NCBI RefSeq assembly: GCF_009806555.1
Contig: NZ_VUOK01000062.1
Location: forward strand, 62,001-126,000
Direction: 5' to 3'
Origin: Methylobacterium sp. 2A
GTDB taxonomy: Bacteria > Pseudomonadota > Alphaproteobacteria > Rhizobiales > Beijerinckiaceae
Length of the DNA stretch: 64,000 nt
Below, one piece after another: positions 44,990 through 53,737 of this stretch; the stretch's first letter is position 1, and each line of letters starts with the position of its first letter. The position numbers and the translations under genes were made by a program. Under the pieces are notes generated by a model. That model ran no database searches. It was not told the DNA's origin and saw only the letters and a list, made by a program, of their open reading frames with translations.

Positions 44990-45967
44990 ATGGGCCTTCT
45001 GGTAGACGGCGTCTGGCGCGACCAATGGTACGACACCGCCTCCACGGGCGGCCGTTTCGAGCGGCAGGCCTCAGCTTTCCGCAACTGGGTCACGGCCGAT
45101 GGATCGCCGGGGCCTTCGGGGGAGGGCGGCTTTCCCGCCACGCCGGGCCGCTACCACCTCTACGTCTCGCTGGCCTGCCCCTGGGCCCACCGCACCCTGA
45201 TCGGCCGCGCGCTGAAGGGGCTGGAGGACGCGATCGGCGTCTCGGTGGTCGATCCGCATATGGGCGCGGAGGGCTGGGTGTTCGGCGACACGCCGGGCGC
45301 GACGCCCGACCCGATCCACGGCGCCCGGCGCCTGTACGAGGTCTATCTGGCGGCGGAGCCGACCTATACCGGCCGCGTGACGGTGCCGGTGCTCTGGGAC
45401 CGGCAGCGCGCCACCATCGTGTCGAACGAATCCGCCGAGATCCTGCGGATGCTGAACGGCGCCTTCGGGGGCATCGGGCCCGATCTCTATCCGGAGGATC
45501 TGCGTCCCGAGATCGACGCGCTGAACGCCCGCATCTACGACCGGGTGAACAACGGCGTGTACAAGGCGGGTTTCGCCACCGCGCAGGCGGCCTACGCGGA
45601 CGCCTTCGAGGCCCTGTTCGCGGAACTCGACGCGCTGGAAGCACGCCTCGACCGCGGCCGCTATCTCTGCGGCGCCCGGCTGACCGAGGCGGATATCCGC
45701 CTGTTCACCACACTGGTGCGGTTCGATGCGGTCTATGTCGGCCACTTCAAGTGCAACAGGCGCCGGATCGCGGACTATCCCAACCTGTCGAACTACCTGC
45801 GCGACCTCTACGCGCTCCCGGGCGTCGCGCCGACCGTGAACCTCACGCATATCAAGCGGCACTATTACGAGAGCCACCCGACCATCAATCCGACCGGGAT
45901 CGTGCCGCTCGGGCCGGAACTCGACTTGTCCGCGCCCAACGACCGGGCCCTGCGATTCGCGGCATAA
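44990..45967 (+). CDS. Xi-class glutathione transferase (glutathionyl-hydroquinone reductase)
   Basis: A 325-residue enzyme of the YqjG/PcpF class, which reduces glutathionyl-(hydro)quinones with glutathione. The catalytic Cys63 is in the CPWA motif (SLACPWAHRTLIGRAL). Other family features are TVPVLWDRQRATIVSNESAE, the helical domain RPEIDALNARIYDRVNNGVY with KAGFATAQAAYADA, and a C-terminus with FKCNRRRIADYPNLSNYLRD and HYYESHPTINPTGIVPLGP. Cytoplasmic homodimer in known members. Single gene; no quinone-degradation genes nearby. Confidence 0.94.
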   Translation: MGLLVDGVWRDQWYDTASTGGRFERQASAFRNWVTADGSPGPSGEGGFPATPGRYHLYVSLACPWAHRTLIGRALKGLEDAIGVSVVDPHMGAEGWVFGDTPGATPDPIHGARRLYEVYLAAEPTYTGRVTVPVLWDRQRATIVSNESAEILRMLNGAFGGIGPDLYPEDLRPEIDALNARIYDRVNNGVYKAGFATAQAAYADAFEALFAELDALEARLDRGRYLCGARLTEADIRLFTTLVRFDAVYVGHFKCNRRRIADYPNLSNYLRDLYALPGVAPTVNLTHIKRHYYESHPTINPTGIVPLGPELDLSAPNDRALRFAA

Positions 45968-46075
45968 CTCGGCGTGCCCGTCCGGCGGCCCGACGGCTGT
46001 CCGCGCCGCCGTGGCCCTCGACGTCCGCCCTGCGGAGCCTAGTTCGGCCTGCAACCGGAGGACGCCCGACACGCC

Positions 46076-46543
46076 ATGACGACCCGCCTGCGCCTTGCCC
46101 TGTTCTGCGCCCTCGTCAGCCTGCCCGCAGCCGCGCACGCCCAGGCGGCGCTGCGGCTGGAGGGGACCTGCGAGAAACTCGTCATCGGCACGCAGGATCT
46201 GAGCGCCGCCTGCAGCCCGGTCCTGACCAACGCGGTCAGCCGCAACCGCACGCGCTTCGATTTCACCACCTCGGACGGCCAGAGTCTCAGCTTCAGCGGC
46301 AACGGTGCCCAGCAGGAGGCCACCGAGGAGACCGATCCGCTGCAGCCGATCAACGTCGTGACCCTCGGCCAGGACGCCGCCCCGACGCTGGCGATCGGCG
46401 CCTGCCGGTTCTCCACGCCGGAACCGGGGCGCACGGCGATCACCTGCGAGGCGCGCGCGGCCGACGGGCGCGCCTTCGCGGGGACCTTCGTGACGGCCGC
46501 CAAAGCCGCCGCCGGCGCGCCGGCCGCCCCGCCGGCGCGCTGA
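46076..46543 (+). CDS. hypothetical exported protein
   Basis: A 155-residue protein with a clear signal peptide (LRLALFCALVSLPAAAHAQA). The mature part is beta-rich with Cys residues that could form disulfides (EGTCEKLVIGTQDLSAACSP, IGACRFSTPEPGRTAITCEA) and ends in an Ala/Pro-rich tail. I do not recognise the family. Periplasmic location is inferred from the signal peptide. It is followed by the nested hairpin in front of the thioredoxin-TPR gene. Confidence 0.7.
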   Translation: MTTRLRLALFCALVSLPAAAHAQAALRLEGTCEKLVIGTQDLSAACSPVLTNAVSRNRTRFDFTTSDGQSLSFSGNGAQQEATEETDPLQPINVVTLGQDAAPTLAIGACRFSTPEPGRTAITCEARAADGRAFAGTFVTAAKAAAGAPAAPPAR

Positions 46544-46573
46544 GCAGGGTAACCCGATCCGGGCTGGTCAGAC

Positions 46574-46622
46574 GGCTTCGGAAGCCCCATTTAAGGGGCT
46601 CCAGCAAAAAAGTTCCGAAGCC
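46574..46622. promoter_or_regulatory. nested inverted repeat in the thioredoxin-TPR gene leader
   Basis: Outer 10-bp perfect arms GGCTTCGGAA (46574-46583) and TTCCGAAGCC (46613-46622) enclose an inner hairpin AGCCCC-ATTTAA-GGGGCT (46583-46600). The structure ends six bases before the next ATG (46629). It may end the upstream transcript or form a leader RNA fold that affects translation. There is an A-run (46605-46610) in place of a ribosome site. Confidence 0.5.
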
Positions 46623-46628
46623 AGACCG

Positions 46629-47543
46629 ATGCTCAACGACACCCTCGCCGGAGGCACGCCGCCGGCCAGCGACACCGGCGCCCTGATCAAGGACACGACC
46701 ACCGCGAGCTTCCGTCAGGATGTGCTCGCCGAGTCGATGAACCGGCCCGTTCTGGTCGATTTCTGGGCGCCCTGGTGCGGACCCTGCAAACAGCTCACGC
46801 CGGTGCTGGAGAAGGTCGTCAAGGAGGCCGCGGGCGCGGTCGTCCTAGTGAAGATGAACATCGACGAGCACCCCTCGATCGCGGGTCAGCTCGGCATCCA
46901 GTCGATCCCGGCGGTGATCGTCTTCCAGAAGGGCCAGCCGGTCGACGGCTTCATGGGCGCGGTGCCGGAGAGCCAGATCAAGGAGCTGATCGGGCGGGTG
47001 GCCGGGCCGGTCCAGGATCCGGTCGAGGCCGCGCTCGCGGATGCGGCGGCCCTGATCGAGGAGGGCGACCTCGCGGGCGCCTCCGAGATCTACGCGGCGG
47101 TTCTGGAGCAGCAGCCCGACAACGTCCCGGCGCTGGCGGGGCTCGCCAAGATGCAGCTCGATGCCGGCGAGGTCGAGAACGCCAAGCGCGTGCTGGCGAT
47201 GGTTCCGGAGGCGAAGGCCAATGACCCGGCGCTCGCCGGCATCCGGGCCGCCCTGGAACTCGCCGAGCAGGCCGCCTCGCTCGGTGATCTCGCGGGCCTG
47301 CAGCGGGCGGTCGAGGCCGATCCGGATGCCCATCAGGCGCGGTTCGACCTCGCTTTGGCCCTGGCGGCGCGGGGCGAGCGCGGTCAGGCGGTCGATCACC
47401 TGATCGAGCTGCGCAAGCGCGACAAGGACTGGAACGACGACGGGGCGCGCAAGCAGCTCCTGCAATTCTTCGAAGCCTGGGGCGTGATGGATCCCGACAC
47501 GATCCGCGGGCGACGCAAGCTCTCGGCGCTTCTGTTCTCGTGA
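46629..47543 (+). CDS. thioredoxin-TPR co-chaperone (CnoX/YbbN-like)
   Basis: A 304-residue fusion of a thioredoxin domain (about 20-130) and TPR repeats (about 140-290). The redox motif is WCGPCK with Cys50 and Cys53, unlike E. coli YbbN, which lacks a functional CXXC. The TPR part has LIEEGDLAGASEIYAAVLEQ, VPALAGLAKMQLDAGEVENA and the end QLLQFFEAWGVMDPDTIRGR with the C-terminal RRKLSALLFS typical of the family. It probably protects client proteins from oxidation and hands them to chaperones. It leads a run with the LON-domain and Trm112 genes. Confidence 0.93.
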   Translation: MLNDTLAGGTPPASDTGALIKDTTTASFRQDVLAESMNRPVLVDFWAPWCGPCKQLTPVLEKVVKEAAGAVVLVKMNIDEHPSIAGQLGIQSIPAVIVFQKGQPVDGFMGAVPESQIKELIGRVAGPVQDPVEAALADAAALIEEGDLAGASEIYAAVLEQQPDNVPALAGLAKMQLDAGEVENAKRVLAMVPEAKANDPALAGIRAALELAEQAASLGDLAGLQRAVEADPDAHQARFDLALALAARGERGQAVDHLIELRKRDKDWNDDGARKQLLQFFEAWGVMDPDTIRGRRKLSALLFS

Positions 47544-47592
47544 GGCGCCGGCTCGCGCTCCGGCCCACCCGTCCGCCCCTCTGGGAGGCGCC

Positions 47593-48258
47593 ATGAGCAC
47601 CCATGCGAGCTACAAGGGCCCGGCGGACTGCCCCGCGGTGATCCCGGTCTTTCCCCTCTCGGGTGCGCTGCTGCTGCCGCGGGGACAGATGCCGCTGAAC
47701 ATCTTCGAGCCCCGCTACCTGGCGATGGTCGACGACGCGATGCGGACCGACCGGATCATCGGGATGATCCAGCCCGATCCGGAGAATGCGGGCGGCCTGA
47801 ACCCGAAGCTCTACCGTGTCGGCTGCGCCGGCCGGATCACGCAATATGCCGAGACCGGCGACGGGCGCTACCTGATCTCGCTCACCGGGATCAGCCGCTT
47901 CCGGGTCGAGAGCGAGCTGGCCTCCGCCAGCCTCTACCGGCGCTGCCATGTCTCGTACGACGCCTTCGCGGTGGACTTCGCGCCCCGGGCGGGCGAGGAG
48001 CATGTCGACCGTGCGGGCGTGCTGAAGGCGCTCCGCGACTTCGTGGAGTCGAACGACCTCAAGGTGGATTGGGCGGGGATCGACGAGGCGCCCGACGAGG
48101 CGCTGGTCAACGCCCTCTGCATGATGAGCCCGTTCGGCGTCCGCGAGAAGCAGGCGATGCTGGAGGCCCCGGACCTGAAGACCCGGGCGGAGATCCTGAT
48201 CGCGGTCACCCAGATGGAACTGGTTCGCGGCGCAGGCCCCGAATCGACGATGCAGTAG
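47593..48258 (+). CDS. LON substrate-binding-domain protein
   Basis: A 221-residue stand-alone LON N-domain protein without ATPase or protease parts. The start (AVIPVFPLSGALLLPRGQMP, NIFEPRYLAMVDDAM) and IGMIQPDPENAGGLNPKLY, CAGRITQYAETGDGRYLISL match the family. It is thought to bind proteins or ligands; function is unproven. The consistent arrangement thioredoxin-TPR, LON-domain, Trm112 in Rhizobiales suggests a conserved operon. Gap to the Trm112 gene is 12 bp. Confidence 0.92.
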   Translation: MSTHASYKGPADCPAVIPVFPLSGALLLPRGQMPLNIFEPRYLAMVDDAMRTDRIIGMIQPDPENAGGLNPKLYRVGCAGRITQYAETGDGRYLISLTGISRFRVESELASASLYRRCHVSYDAFAVDFAPRAGEEHVDRAGVLKALRDFVESNDLKVDWAGIDEAPDEALVNALCMMSPFGVREKQAMLEAPDLKTRAEILIAVTQMELVRGAGPESTMQ

Positions 48259-48270
48259 GTTTCAGGCACG

Positions 48271-48477
48271 ATGAGCAACGAGCTGACAGCCCCCGTCGAG
48301 GCGACCCGCGTCGACCCGAAGCTCCTGGAGATCCTGGTCTGTCCGCTGACCAAGGGCACTCTGGAATACGATTCCGCCCGCCAGGAACTGATCAGCCGTT
48401 CCGCCAAGCTCGCCTACCCGATCCGCGACGGCATCCCGATCATGCTGCCGGAGGAGGCGCGGCCGCTGGTGGATTGA
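48271..48477 (+). CDS. Trm112-family protein
   Basis: A 68-residue protein of the Trm112/YcaR family: [20 protein letters not shown], then [20 protein letters not shown] and EEARPL. Eukaryotic Trm112 activates tRNA and rRNA methyltransferases; bacterial members are presumed to act as partner or zinc-ribbon-like proteins, though only one Cys remains here, so zinc binding is unlikely. It is last in its operon. Confidence 0.92.
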   Translation: MSNELTAPVEATRVDPKLLEILVCPLTKGTLEYDSARQELISRSAKLAYPIRDGIPIMLPEEARPLVD

Positions 48478-49050
48478 GGGCGGGGCGCTCGCGGGGGAGA
48501 ACGCGCGGCTCGCCCCTTCTTCCCTCCTGCGCAGAAGCTTGCGGCTTCACACATCGCCCACTGCGCTAACGAGAGCCCCGGGAAAACCCCTCTCCCCGCG
48601 TGCGGGGAGAGGGCTCCGGCGACCTTGTCGTCGCCGGAGCGAGGCGGCAGCCGAAGGTGAGGGGGCTTGAACGAAGGAGTCTCTTCCGGAATCGCCCCCT
48701 CACCGCCGCTCCGGCTTCGCCTCTCGCTTCCCGCACGGACGACGAGGTCCGTGCGGGCCTCTCCCCGCGTGCGGGGAGAGGGGAGATCCGCGGCTCGGGT
48801 ACACCTCGACGCTCAGGTCCGATCAACCGCCTGAGCACAAGCAACGCTCTGCGCTCCCGCAGGATACGGCCAAGCATCGGGTCGCCGCGGGTCGACTATC
48901 GGATCCAGCTCCGCTATAAGATCTGATCTCGCCGGACATCCTCACCGGCCATAGTCTTGCCGCGCCGCGCGTTCAGCGTCGAGTCATCCTCGATCGACGA
49001 TTCTGCGGGCCGTCCTGTGCGGCACCCGCATCGCTGAAAGACGACCCTGC
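48478..49050. repeat. non-coding region with composite palindromic repeat element
   Basis: About 570 bp without a gene. Two identical perfect hairpins, CCTCTCCCCGC-GT-GCGGGGAGAGG, lie at 48589-48612 and 48758-48781. Between them is a larger imperfect inverted repeat around 48638-48670 and 48691-48731 (GGTGAGGGGG and complement), plus a hairpin CCCGCACGGAC-GACGA-GGTCCGTGCGGG at about 48731-48757. The pattern belongs to short dispersed intergenic repeats of Rhizobiales. The rest (48478-48580 and 48790-49050) shows no clear feature beyond the promoter presumably serving the next gene. Confidence 0.8.
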
Positions 49051-49440
49051 ATGATCAAATCCCTCGCCCTCGCGGCCCTCGCCACCGGCCTGTCCCTGCC
49101 GATCCATGCTCCCGCCTCCGCGGAGCCCGATGCGCATAACGGCACGTGGTCGGTGGAACTGGTGACCGAGAGCGGCCTGTGCAACGCGCGCTACAGCTAC
49201 GCGCTCGCCATCCGGGAGGGACAGGTTCAGCTCGTGTCGGGCAGCGCGGGAGCCCGGGTGAACGGCCATGTCGGCGCCGACGGCACCGTCGGGCTCACCG
49301 TGAGCAACGGTACGGCGAGCGGCACCGGGACGGGCCGGCTTCAGGCCGGAACCGGCGCCGGCACCTGGAGGGTCTCGTCGCTCTGCTCCGGCCACTGGAC
49401 CGCGCGGCGCAGCGACACCCGCACCGCGCAGGCCGAATAG
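49051..49440 (+). CDS. hypothetical exported protein
   Basis: A 129-residue protein with a signal peptide (IKSLALAALATGLSLPIHAPASA). The mature part starts NGTWSVELVTESGLCNARYS, continues with Gly/Thr-rich strands (VGLTVSNGTASGTGTGRLQA), and has a second Cys in VSSLCSGHWTARR, so one disulfide is possible. The layout resembles a small lipocalin-like or avidin-like barrel, but no family is recognised. Single gene; it converges on the SpoIIAA-like gene with five bases between stops. Confidence 0.7.
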   Translation: MIKSLALAALATGLSLPIHAPASAEPDAHNGTWSVELVTESGLCNARYSYALAIREGQVQLVSGSAGARVNGHVGADGTVGLTVSNGTASGTGTGRLQAGTGAGTWRVSSLCSGHWTARRSDTRTAQAE

Positions 49441-49445
49441 CCCGC

Positions 49446-49808
49446 TCAGGCCGCCGCGGCGAGCCAGCTGCGCGCCTCGTCGAGGCGGGCGCGCTCGAAC
49501 ACCTTGATCTGCGTCGGCGAGACGAAGTTGAAGGTCTCGGCCAAAGCCTTCAGCCAGGGCGCGTCCGTGACCAGGGCGACGTGGCTCACGCTCTTCATCA
49601 TCGAGAAGCCGAAGCGCGGGTCCTTGAAGAAGGCCGCCGGCTCCATGCCCTCGAAGGTGCGGATGTCCTCGAGCAGCTTGATCTTGCCGCCCTTGTCGAG
49701 GTCGGCCTTCATGGCGGTCATCGCCGCGTTCATCTCCTCGTCGGTGATCTTCCCGTCGACCACGATCTCGGCGACATTCGAATCCGGCGTCTTGGTGTAG
49801 GTCAGCAC
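49446..49808 (-). CDS. SpoIIAA-like (STAS-fold) protein
   Basis: A 120-residue protein of the SpoIIAA-like family (PF11964 type). It shows the alternating strand-helix pattern LTYTKTPDSNVAEIVVDGKI, TDEEMNAAMTAMKADLDKGG, IKLLEDIRTFEGMEPAAFFK and VALVTDAPWLKALAETFNFV, ending in a helix with VFERARLDEARSWL. These cytoplasmic proteins are distant STAS relatives with unclear roles, perhaps lipid or ligand binding. No anti-sigma partner is adjacent. Confidence 0.87.
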   Translation of the reverse strand: MLTYTKTPDSNVAEIVVDGKITDEEMNAAMTAMKADLDKGGKIKLLEDIRTFEGMEPAAFFKDPRFGFSMMKSVSHVALVTDAPWLKALAETFNFVSPTQIKVFERARLDEARSWLAAAA

Positions 49809-49886
49809 TGATCGCTCCTCCGGGAACCGCCCGCGCCCCTGAGCCGGTCTCCGGCCCGGGATCCGCGGCCCGTGTAGACGAGTCTC

Positions 49887-52079
49887 CTACAAAAAGCTCT
49901 GCGGGTCGACATCGATCGCGACCCGGACATTGCCGCGCACCTTCGGCCCCCGGACGAGCCAGGCCCGCAGGTAGCCCTGGAGATCGACGTTGCGCTCGGT
50001 CTTCACCAGCAGCCGGAAGCGGTAGCGCCCCCGCACCAGGGCGAGCGGCGCCTCGGCGGGTCCCAGCACCATCACGCCCTCCGGCGGATCCGCCGCGCGG
50101 GCGAGCGCCTGCCCATGCGCCTCCGCGACCGCGCGGTCGCTCGCCGAGACGATCAGCGCGGCGAGCCGCCCGAAGGGCGGCAGACCGGCCGCCTCGCGGG
50201 CCTGGATCTCCTCCTGATAGAACCGCTCGGCATCCCCCGATAACAAGGCGGCGATCACCGGATGGTCCGGCTGGTAGGTCTGGACCAGCGCCCGCCCCGG
50301 CTTCTCGCCGCGCCCGGCCCGGCCGGTGACCTGCTGGAGCAGCTGGAAGGTGCGCTCCGCGGCCCGAGGGTCGCCCGAGGTCAGGCCGATATCGGCGTCG
50401 AGCACGCCGACCAGCGTCAGGAACGGGAAGTTGTGGCCCTTGGCCACGAGCTGCGTACCGATCACGACGTCGCACTCGCCGGCCGCCACGGCGTCGAGCT
50501 CCTGCCGCAGGCGCTCGGCGCCCCCGGGGAAGTCGCTCGACAGCACGACGATGCGCCGGCCCGGAAACACCTCGGCCGCCTCCTCGGCGATCCGCTCGAC
50601 GCCGGGGCCGCAGGCGGTGAGGTTGTCGAAGGTGCCGCACTCGGTGCAGGCCTCCGGCCGCCGCTCGGCGTAGCCGCATTGGTGGCAGACGAGCGCCCGG
50701 CGGAAGCGGTGCTCCACGAGCCAGGTCGAGCAGTTCTTGCACTGATAGCGGTGGCCGCAGGCCCGGCACAGGGTCAGCGGCGCGTAGCCCCGGCGGTTGA
50801 GGAACAATAGCGCCTGCTCGCCGCGCTCCAGCGTATGCTTGACCGCGTTGACCAGCGGCGGGCTGAGGAAGCGCCCGCGCTCGGGCTGGTCCCGGCGCAT
50901 GTCGATCGCCGCGATATCGGGCATCTGCCGGCCGCCGAAGCGCTCGGGCAGGAGCACGTGCCGGTAGCGGCCGCGCGCCGCATTCACCCGCGTCTCGATG
51001 GCGGGCGTCGCCGAGGTCAGCACCACCGGGCAGCCTTCGAGGCGCCCGCGCACCACCGCCATGTCGCGAGCATGGTAGTGGACGCCGTCCTCCTGCTTGT
51101 AGGCGGTCTCGTGCTCCTCATCGACCACGATCAGGCCGAGCCGCGCGAAGGGCAGGAACAGGGCCGAGCGGGCGCCGACCACCACCAAAGCCTCGCCCTC
51201 GGCGACCGCGGCCCGCAGCCGCTCGCGCCGTTTGCCACCGATCCCGGAATGCCACGCCGCCGGCCGCACCCCGAACCGCGCCGCGAACCGGTCGAGGAAC
51301 TGCGCCGTGAGCGCGATCTCGGGCATCAGGATCAGCGCCTGGAGCCCCGCCCGGATGCAGGCCGCCACCGCCTCGAAATAGACCTCGGTCTTGCCTGAAC
51401 CGGTGACGCCCTCCAGCAGGACCGGCCGCAGGTCGGCGGGCGCGGCGTCGGCGGGTGGCCGGTGCCAGGGGAAGCCCGTCAGGAGTTCATCGACCGCCTC
51501 GCCCTGCGCGGGGGAGAGCGGCGTCCGCGGGAAGTCGGGATCGGGACGCGGGGCGACCGGCTCGGGCTCGACCGCCACGGTCTCCAGGGCGCCGTCGTCG
51601 ATGAGCCCATCGACCACCGAGAGGGAGACGCCGGCCTCCTTGGCAAGCGCGCTCTTGCCGCGCAGGGCGCCGTCGGCGGCCACCGCCAGGACCTTGGTGC
51701 GGGCGGCGGTCGGCCGGGACGGGGGCTTGTCGGTGATGCGCACCGCGACCCGGATCGTCTCGGCGGCGTTGGCCTCGTCGGGCAGGCGCAGCACCATGGC
51801 GAGCGCCGAGCCCTTGGGCGCCAGGGTGTAGCGGGCGATCCAGTCGACGAGGCTGCGCAGCGGCTCCGACAGGGGCGGGTAGGGCAGGCGGCCCGTCACC
51901 GGCCGCAGATTCGAGCCGCCGGCGGTCTCGGCGAGGCTCCAGACGACGCCGACGATCTCGCGCGGGCCCAGCGGCACCTGGACGACGTCGCCCAGGGCGA
52001 GGTCGAGCCCCGCCGGCACCACGTAGCTGTAGGGCGTGTCCAGGGCGAGCGGGATCAGGATCTCGGCGACAGAGGGCAT
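49887..52079 (-). CDS. priA: primosomal protein N' (replication restart helicase)
   Basis: A 730-residue PriA, the 3'-5' helicase that reloads the replisome at stalled forks. The N-terminal DNA-binding domain begins PSVAEILIPLALDTPYSYVV. Helicase motifs include Walker [10 protein letters not shown] (near residue 230), VVDEEHE and VVIGTQLVAKGHNFPFLTLV. Zinc-binding Cys pairs follow the pattern CRACGHRYQCKNC and CHQCGYAERRPEACTECG. The QVTGRAGRGEKPGRALVQT motif VI is intact. Same strand as the upstream MFS gene, 42 bp apart. Confidence 0.96.
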   Translation of the reverse strand: MPSVAEILIPLALDTPYSYVVPAGLDLALGDVVQVPLGPREIVGVVWSLAETAGGSNLRPVTGRLPYPPLSEPLRSLVDWIARYTLAPKGSALAMVLRLPDEANAAETIRVAVRITDKPPSRPTAARTKVLAVAADGALRGKSALAKEAGVSLSVVDGLIDDGALETVAVEPEPVAPRPDPDFPRTPLSPAQGEAVDELLTGFPWHRPPADAAPADLRPVLLEGVTGSGKTEVYFEAVAACIRAGLQALILMPEIALTAQFLDRFAARFGVRPAAWHSGIGGKRRERLRAAVAEGEALVVVGARSALFLPFARLGLIVVDEEHETAYKQEDGVHYHARDMAVVRGRLEGCPVVLTSATPAIETRVNAARGRYRHVLLPERFGGRQMPDIAAIDMRRDQPERGRFLSPPLVNAVKHTLERGEQALLFLNRRGYAPLTLCRACGHRYQCKNCSTWLVEHRFRRALVCHQCGYAERRPEACTECGTFDNLTACGPGVERIAEEAAEVFPGRRIVVLSSDFPGGAERLRQELDAVAAGECDVVIGTQLVAKGHNFPFLTLVGVLDADIGLTSGDPRAAERTFQLLQQVTGRAGRGEKPGRALVQTYQPDHPVIAALLSGDAERFYQEEIQAREAAGLPPFGRLAALIVSASDRAVAEAHGQALARAADPPEGVMVLGPAEAPLALVRGRYRFRLLVKTERNVDLQGYLRAWLVRGPKVRGNVRVAIDVDPQSFL

Positions 52080-52121
52080 GCGGGCTTTCGGGCGGCTCCG
52101 TTCCGGGTCCGTACCACAGCT

Positions 52122-53288
52122 TCAGCGCGTCCGCAGGCCGGGCACCAGGGGCAGGGCGGCGAGGCTCAGGCCCGCCATCGCCCAGAAGGCCGCCCGACCG
52201 AAGGCGCCGTAGAGCAGGCCCGAGGCCAGCGTCGCGAGCACGCCGGACAGGCCGAGGCCGAGCGTCCCGTAGAGGGCGAGCGCGGTGGCACGCCGCTCCG
52301 GGGGCGTCGTCTCCTCGATCAGGCCGAGGCAGGCGAGGTGCAGGAGCGCGAAGCTCAAGCCGTGCAGCGCCTCGACGGCGGCGAGGGCCGGCACCACGAC
52401 GGTGGAAGTGAGTGCCGCCCAGCGGAGCGCTCCCGCACAGGCCGCCACGGCGATGCCGGCCGGGAGCCCGATCCGCGCCAGGAGGGGCGGCCCAAGGAGC
52501 AGGAAGACGAGGATTTCGGCCGCCACCGAGACCGACCAGAGCAGGCCGGCGGTGCCCGCCGGGATCCCGGCGGAGCGCCACAGGATCATCGCGAACCCGT
52601 CATGCAGGGCGTGTGCGCCGATCACCAGGGCGGCAGCCAGCACCGTGCGGCGGAAGCGCGGCAGCGCCACGAGATCTGCGAATCCCCGCCCGGGCGGTTC
52701 GACGGCCGCCGCCTTCGCCCGGTTGGCCGGCAGGGCGAGGGATGCGGCGGAGGCGGCGAGAAACAGGGCACCGCTGGCCCACAGCGCCGCGGAGAGGCCG
52801 AGGGCCGCGATCAGCCAGCCCGCCGCCACGGTCGCCGCGATGAAGGCCGCCGAGCCGGCGGCGCGGACCCAGCCATACTGGAAGGCCGCCCCGCCGCGGG
52901 CGGCCGCCAGCGCCAGCGCGTCGGCGAGCGGGGCGGGGGCGGCCGTCCCCGCCGCGTAGAGCAGGCCCGGCCCGATCAGCTGCGCGAACCCGGCGCCGGG
53001 CAGGTGGGCCAGGACGGCAAAGCCCGCTACGGCGAGGCTCGCCGCCAGGATCGGGCGGGCCGCCTGCCGCCGGTCGGACCAGGATCCGGCCAGCGGGCCG
53101 ATGACGAGGCGCAGGGCGCCCGCCGCGGCGAGCAGGATTCCGATCTCGCCGGGGTCGAGGCCGCGGGCCGCCAGGAAGCCGGGCAGGATCGGCGAAAGGA
53201 CGCCGTAAGCCCCGTAGAGCGTGCCGTAGAGGACGAGGAAGCGAACCAGGCCGCTCCTCCACCCCGCGCTGGTCGTTTCCGCCCCCAT
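52122..53288 (-). CDS. MFS transporter (PPP/YcaD-like)
   Basis: A 388-residue major facilitator with 12 predicted membrane segments. The MFS_1_like pattern is seen in RFLVLYGTLYGAYGVLSPIL, ARGLDPGEIGILLAAAGALR and the loop 2-3 motif GSWSDRRQAARPIL. The second half repeats with ALHGLSFALLHLACLGLIEE, which resembles HcaT-like phenylpropionate transporters. It ends ALPLVPGLRTR. Substrate unknown. It sits upstream of priA on the same strand without evident functional link. Confidence 0.9.
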   Translation of the reverse strand: MGAETTSAGWRSGLVRFLVLYGTLYGAYGVLSPILPGFLAARGLDPGEIGILLAAAGALRLVIGPLAGSWSDRRQAARPILAASLAVAGFAVLAHLPGAGFAQLIGPGLLYAAGTAAPAPLADALALAAARGGAAFQYGWVRAAGSAAFIAATVAAGWLIAALGLSAALWASGALFLAASAASLALPANRAKAAAVEPPGRGFADLVALPRFRRTVLAAALVIGAHALHDGFAMILWRSAGIPAGTAGLLWSVSVAAEILVFLLLGPPLLARIGLPAGIAVAACAGALRWAALTSTVVVPALAAVEALHGLSFALLHLACLGLIEETTPPERRATALALYGTLGLGLSGVLATLASGLLYGAFGRAAFWAMAGLSLAALPLVPGLRTR

Positions 53289-53341
53289 CGGCGGAGCGTA
53301 GCACCGGTGCGTGGCCCGGCGTCAGGGCCGGGGCGAAGGCG

Positions 53342-53599
53342 TCAGCAGGCGCGGCGGACGGCGTAACGGTAGCGGCGCCCCGTCTCGTCCAGCAATTCGC
53401 TGTCCGGCCCCTCCTGCCAGACGACCTCGTCGTCCGGCCCGGTGGCATTGGTCAGGGTCGCGCCGCGGACGATGTCGAGGTTCAGGCCGAAGCCGTAGCT
53501 GACGGCCGTCGCCTCCGTGATGGCGGAGGCGATGTCGGCCTCATCGGGCAGGCAGGCGAACAGGACGCCGTCGGAAATGGCCAGGGTGTAGGTTTGCAC
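53342..53599 (-). CDS. small hypothetical protein
   Basis: An 85-residue acidic protein from GTG 53599 (VQTYTLAISDGVLFACLPDE), with a GGAG ribosome site eight bases upstream. An extended frame to 53707 looks non-coding. It has alternating short strands and a helix (DIASAITEATAVSYGFGLNL); the family is unknown. No membrane segment. It lies between the MFS and esterase genes on the same strand. Confidence 0.6.
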   Translation of the reverse strand: MQTYTLAISDGVLFACLPDEADIASAITEATAVSYGFGLNLDIVRGATLTNATGPDDEVVWQEGPDSELLDETGRRYRYAVRRAC

Positions 53600-53737
53600 G
53601 AATGGGCTCCAGCGGATTCCAGGGCATGGACCAGCATGCGAGCGCCCGAACCTAGGCACCGCGACCGGGATGTGAACCCTCCCGATCGCGATGCTGCATT
53701 GCACCATTTCGTGAGGACCGTGCCGGGCTCGCGGCCG

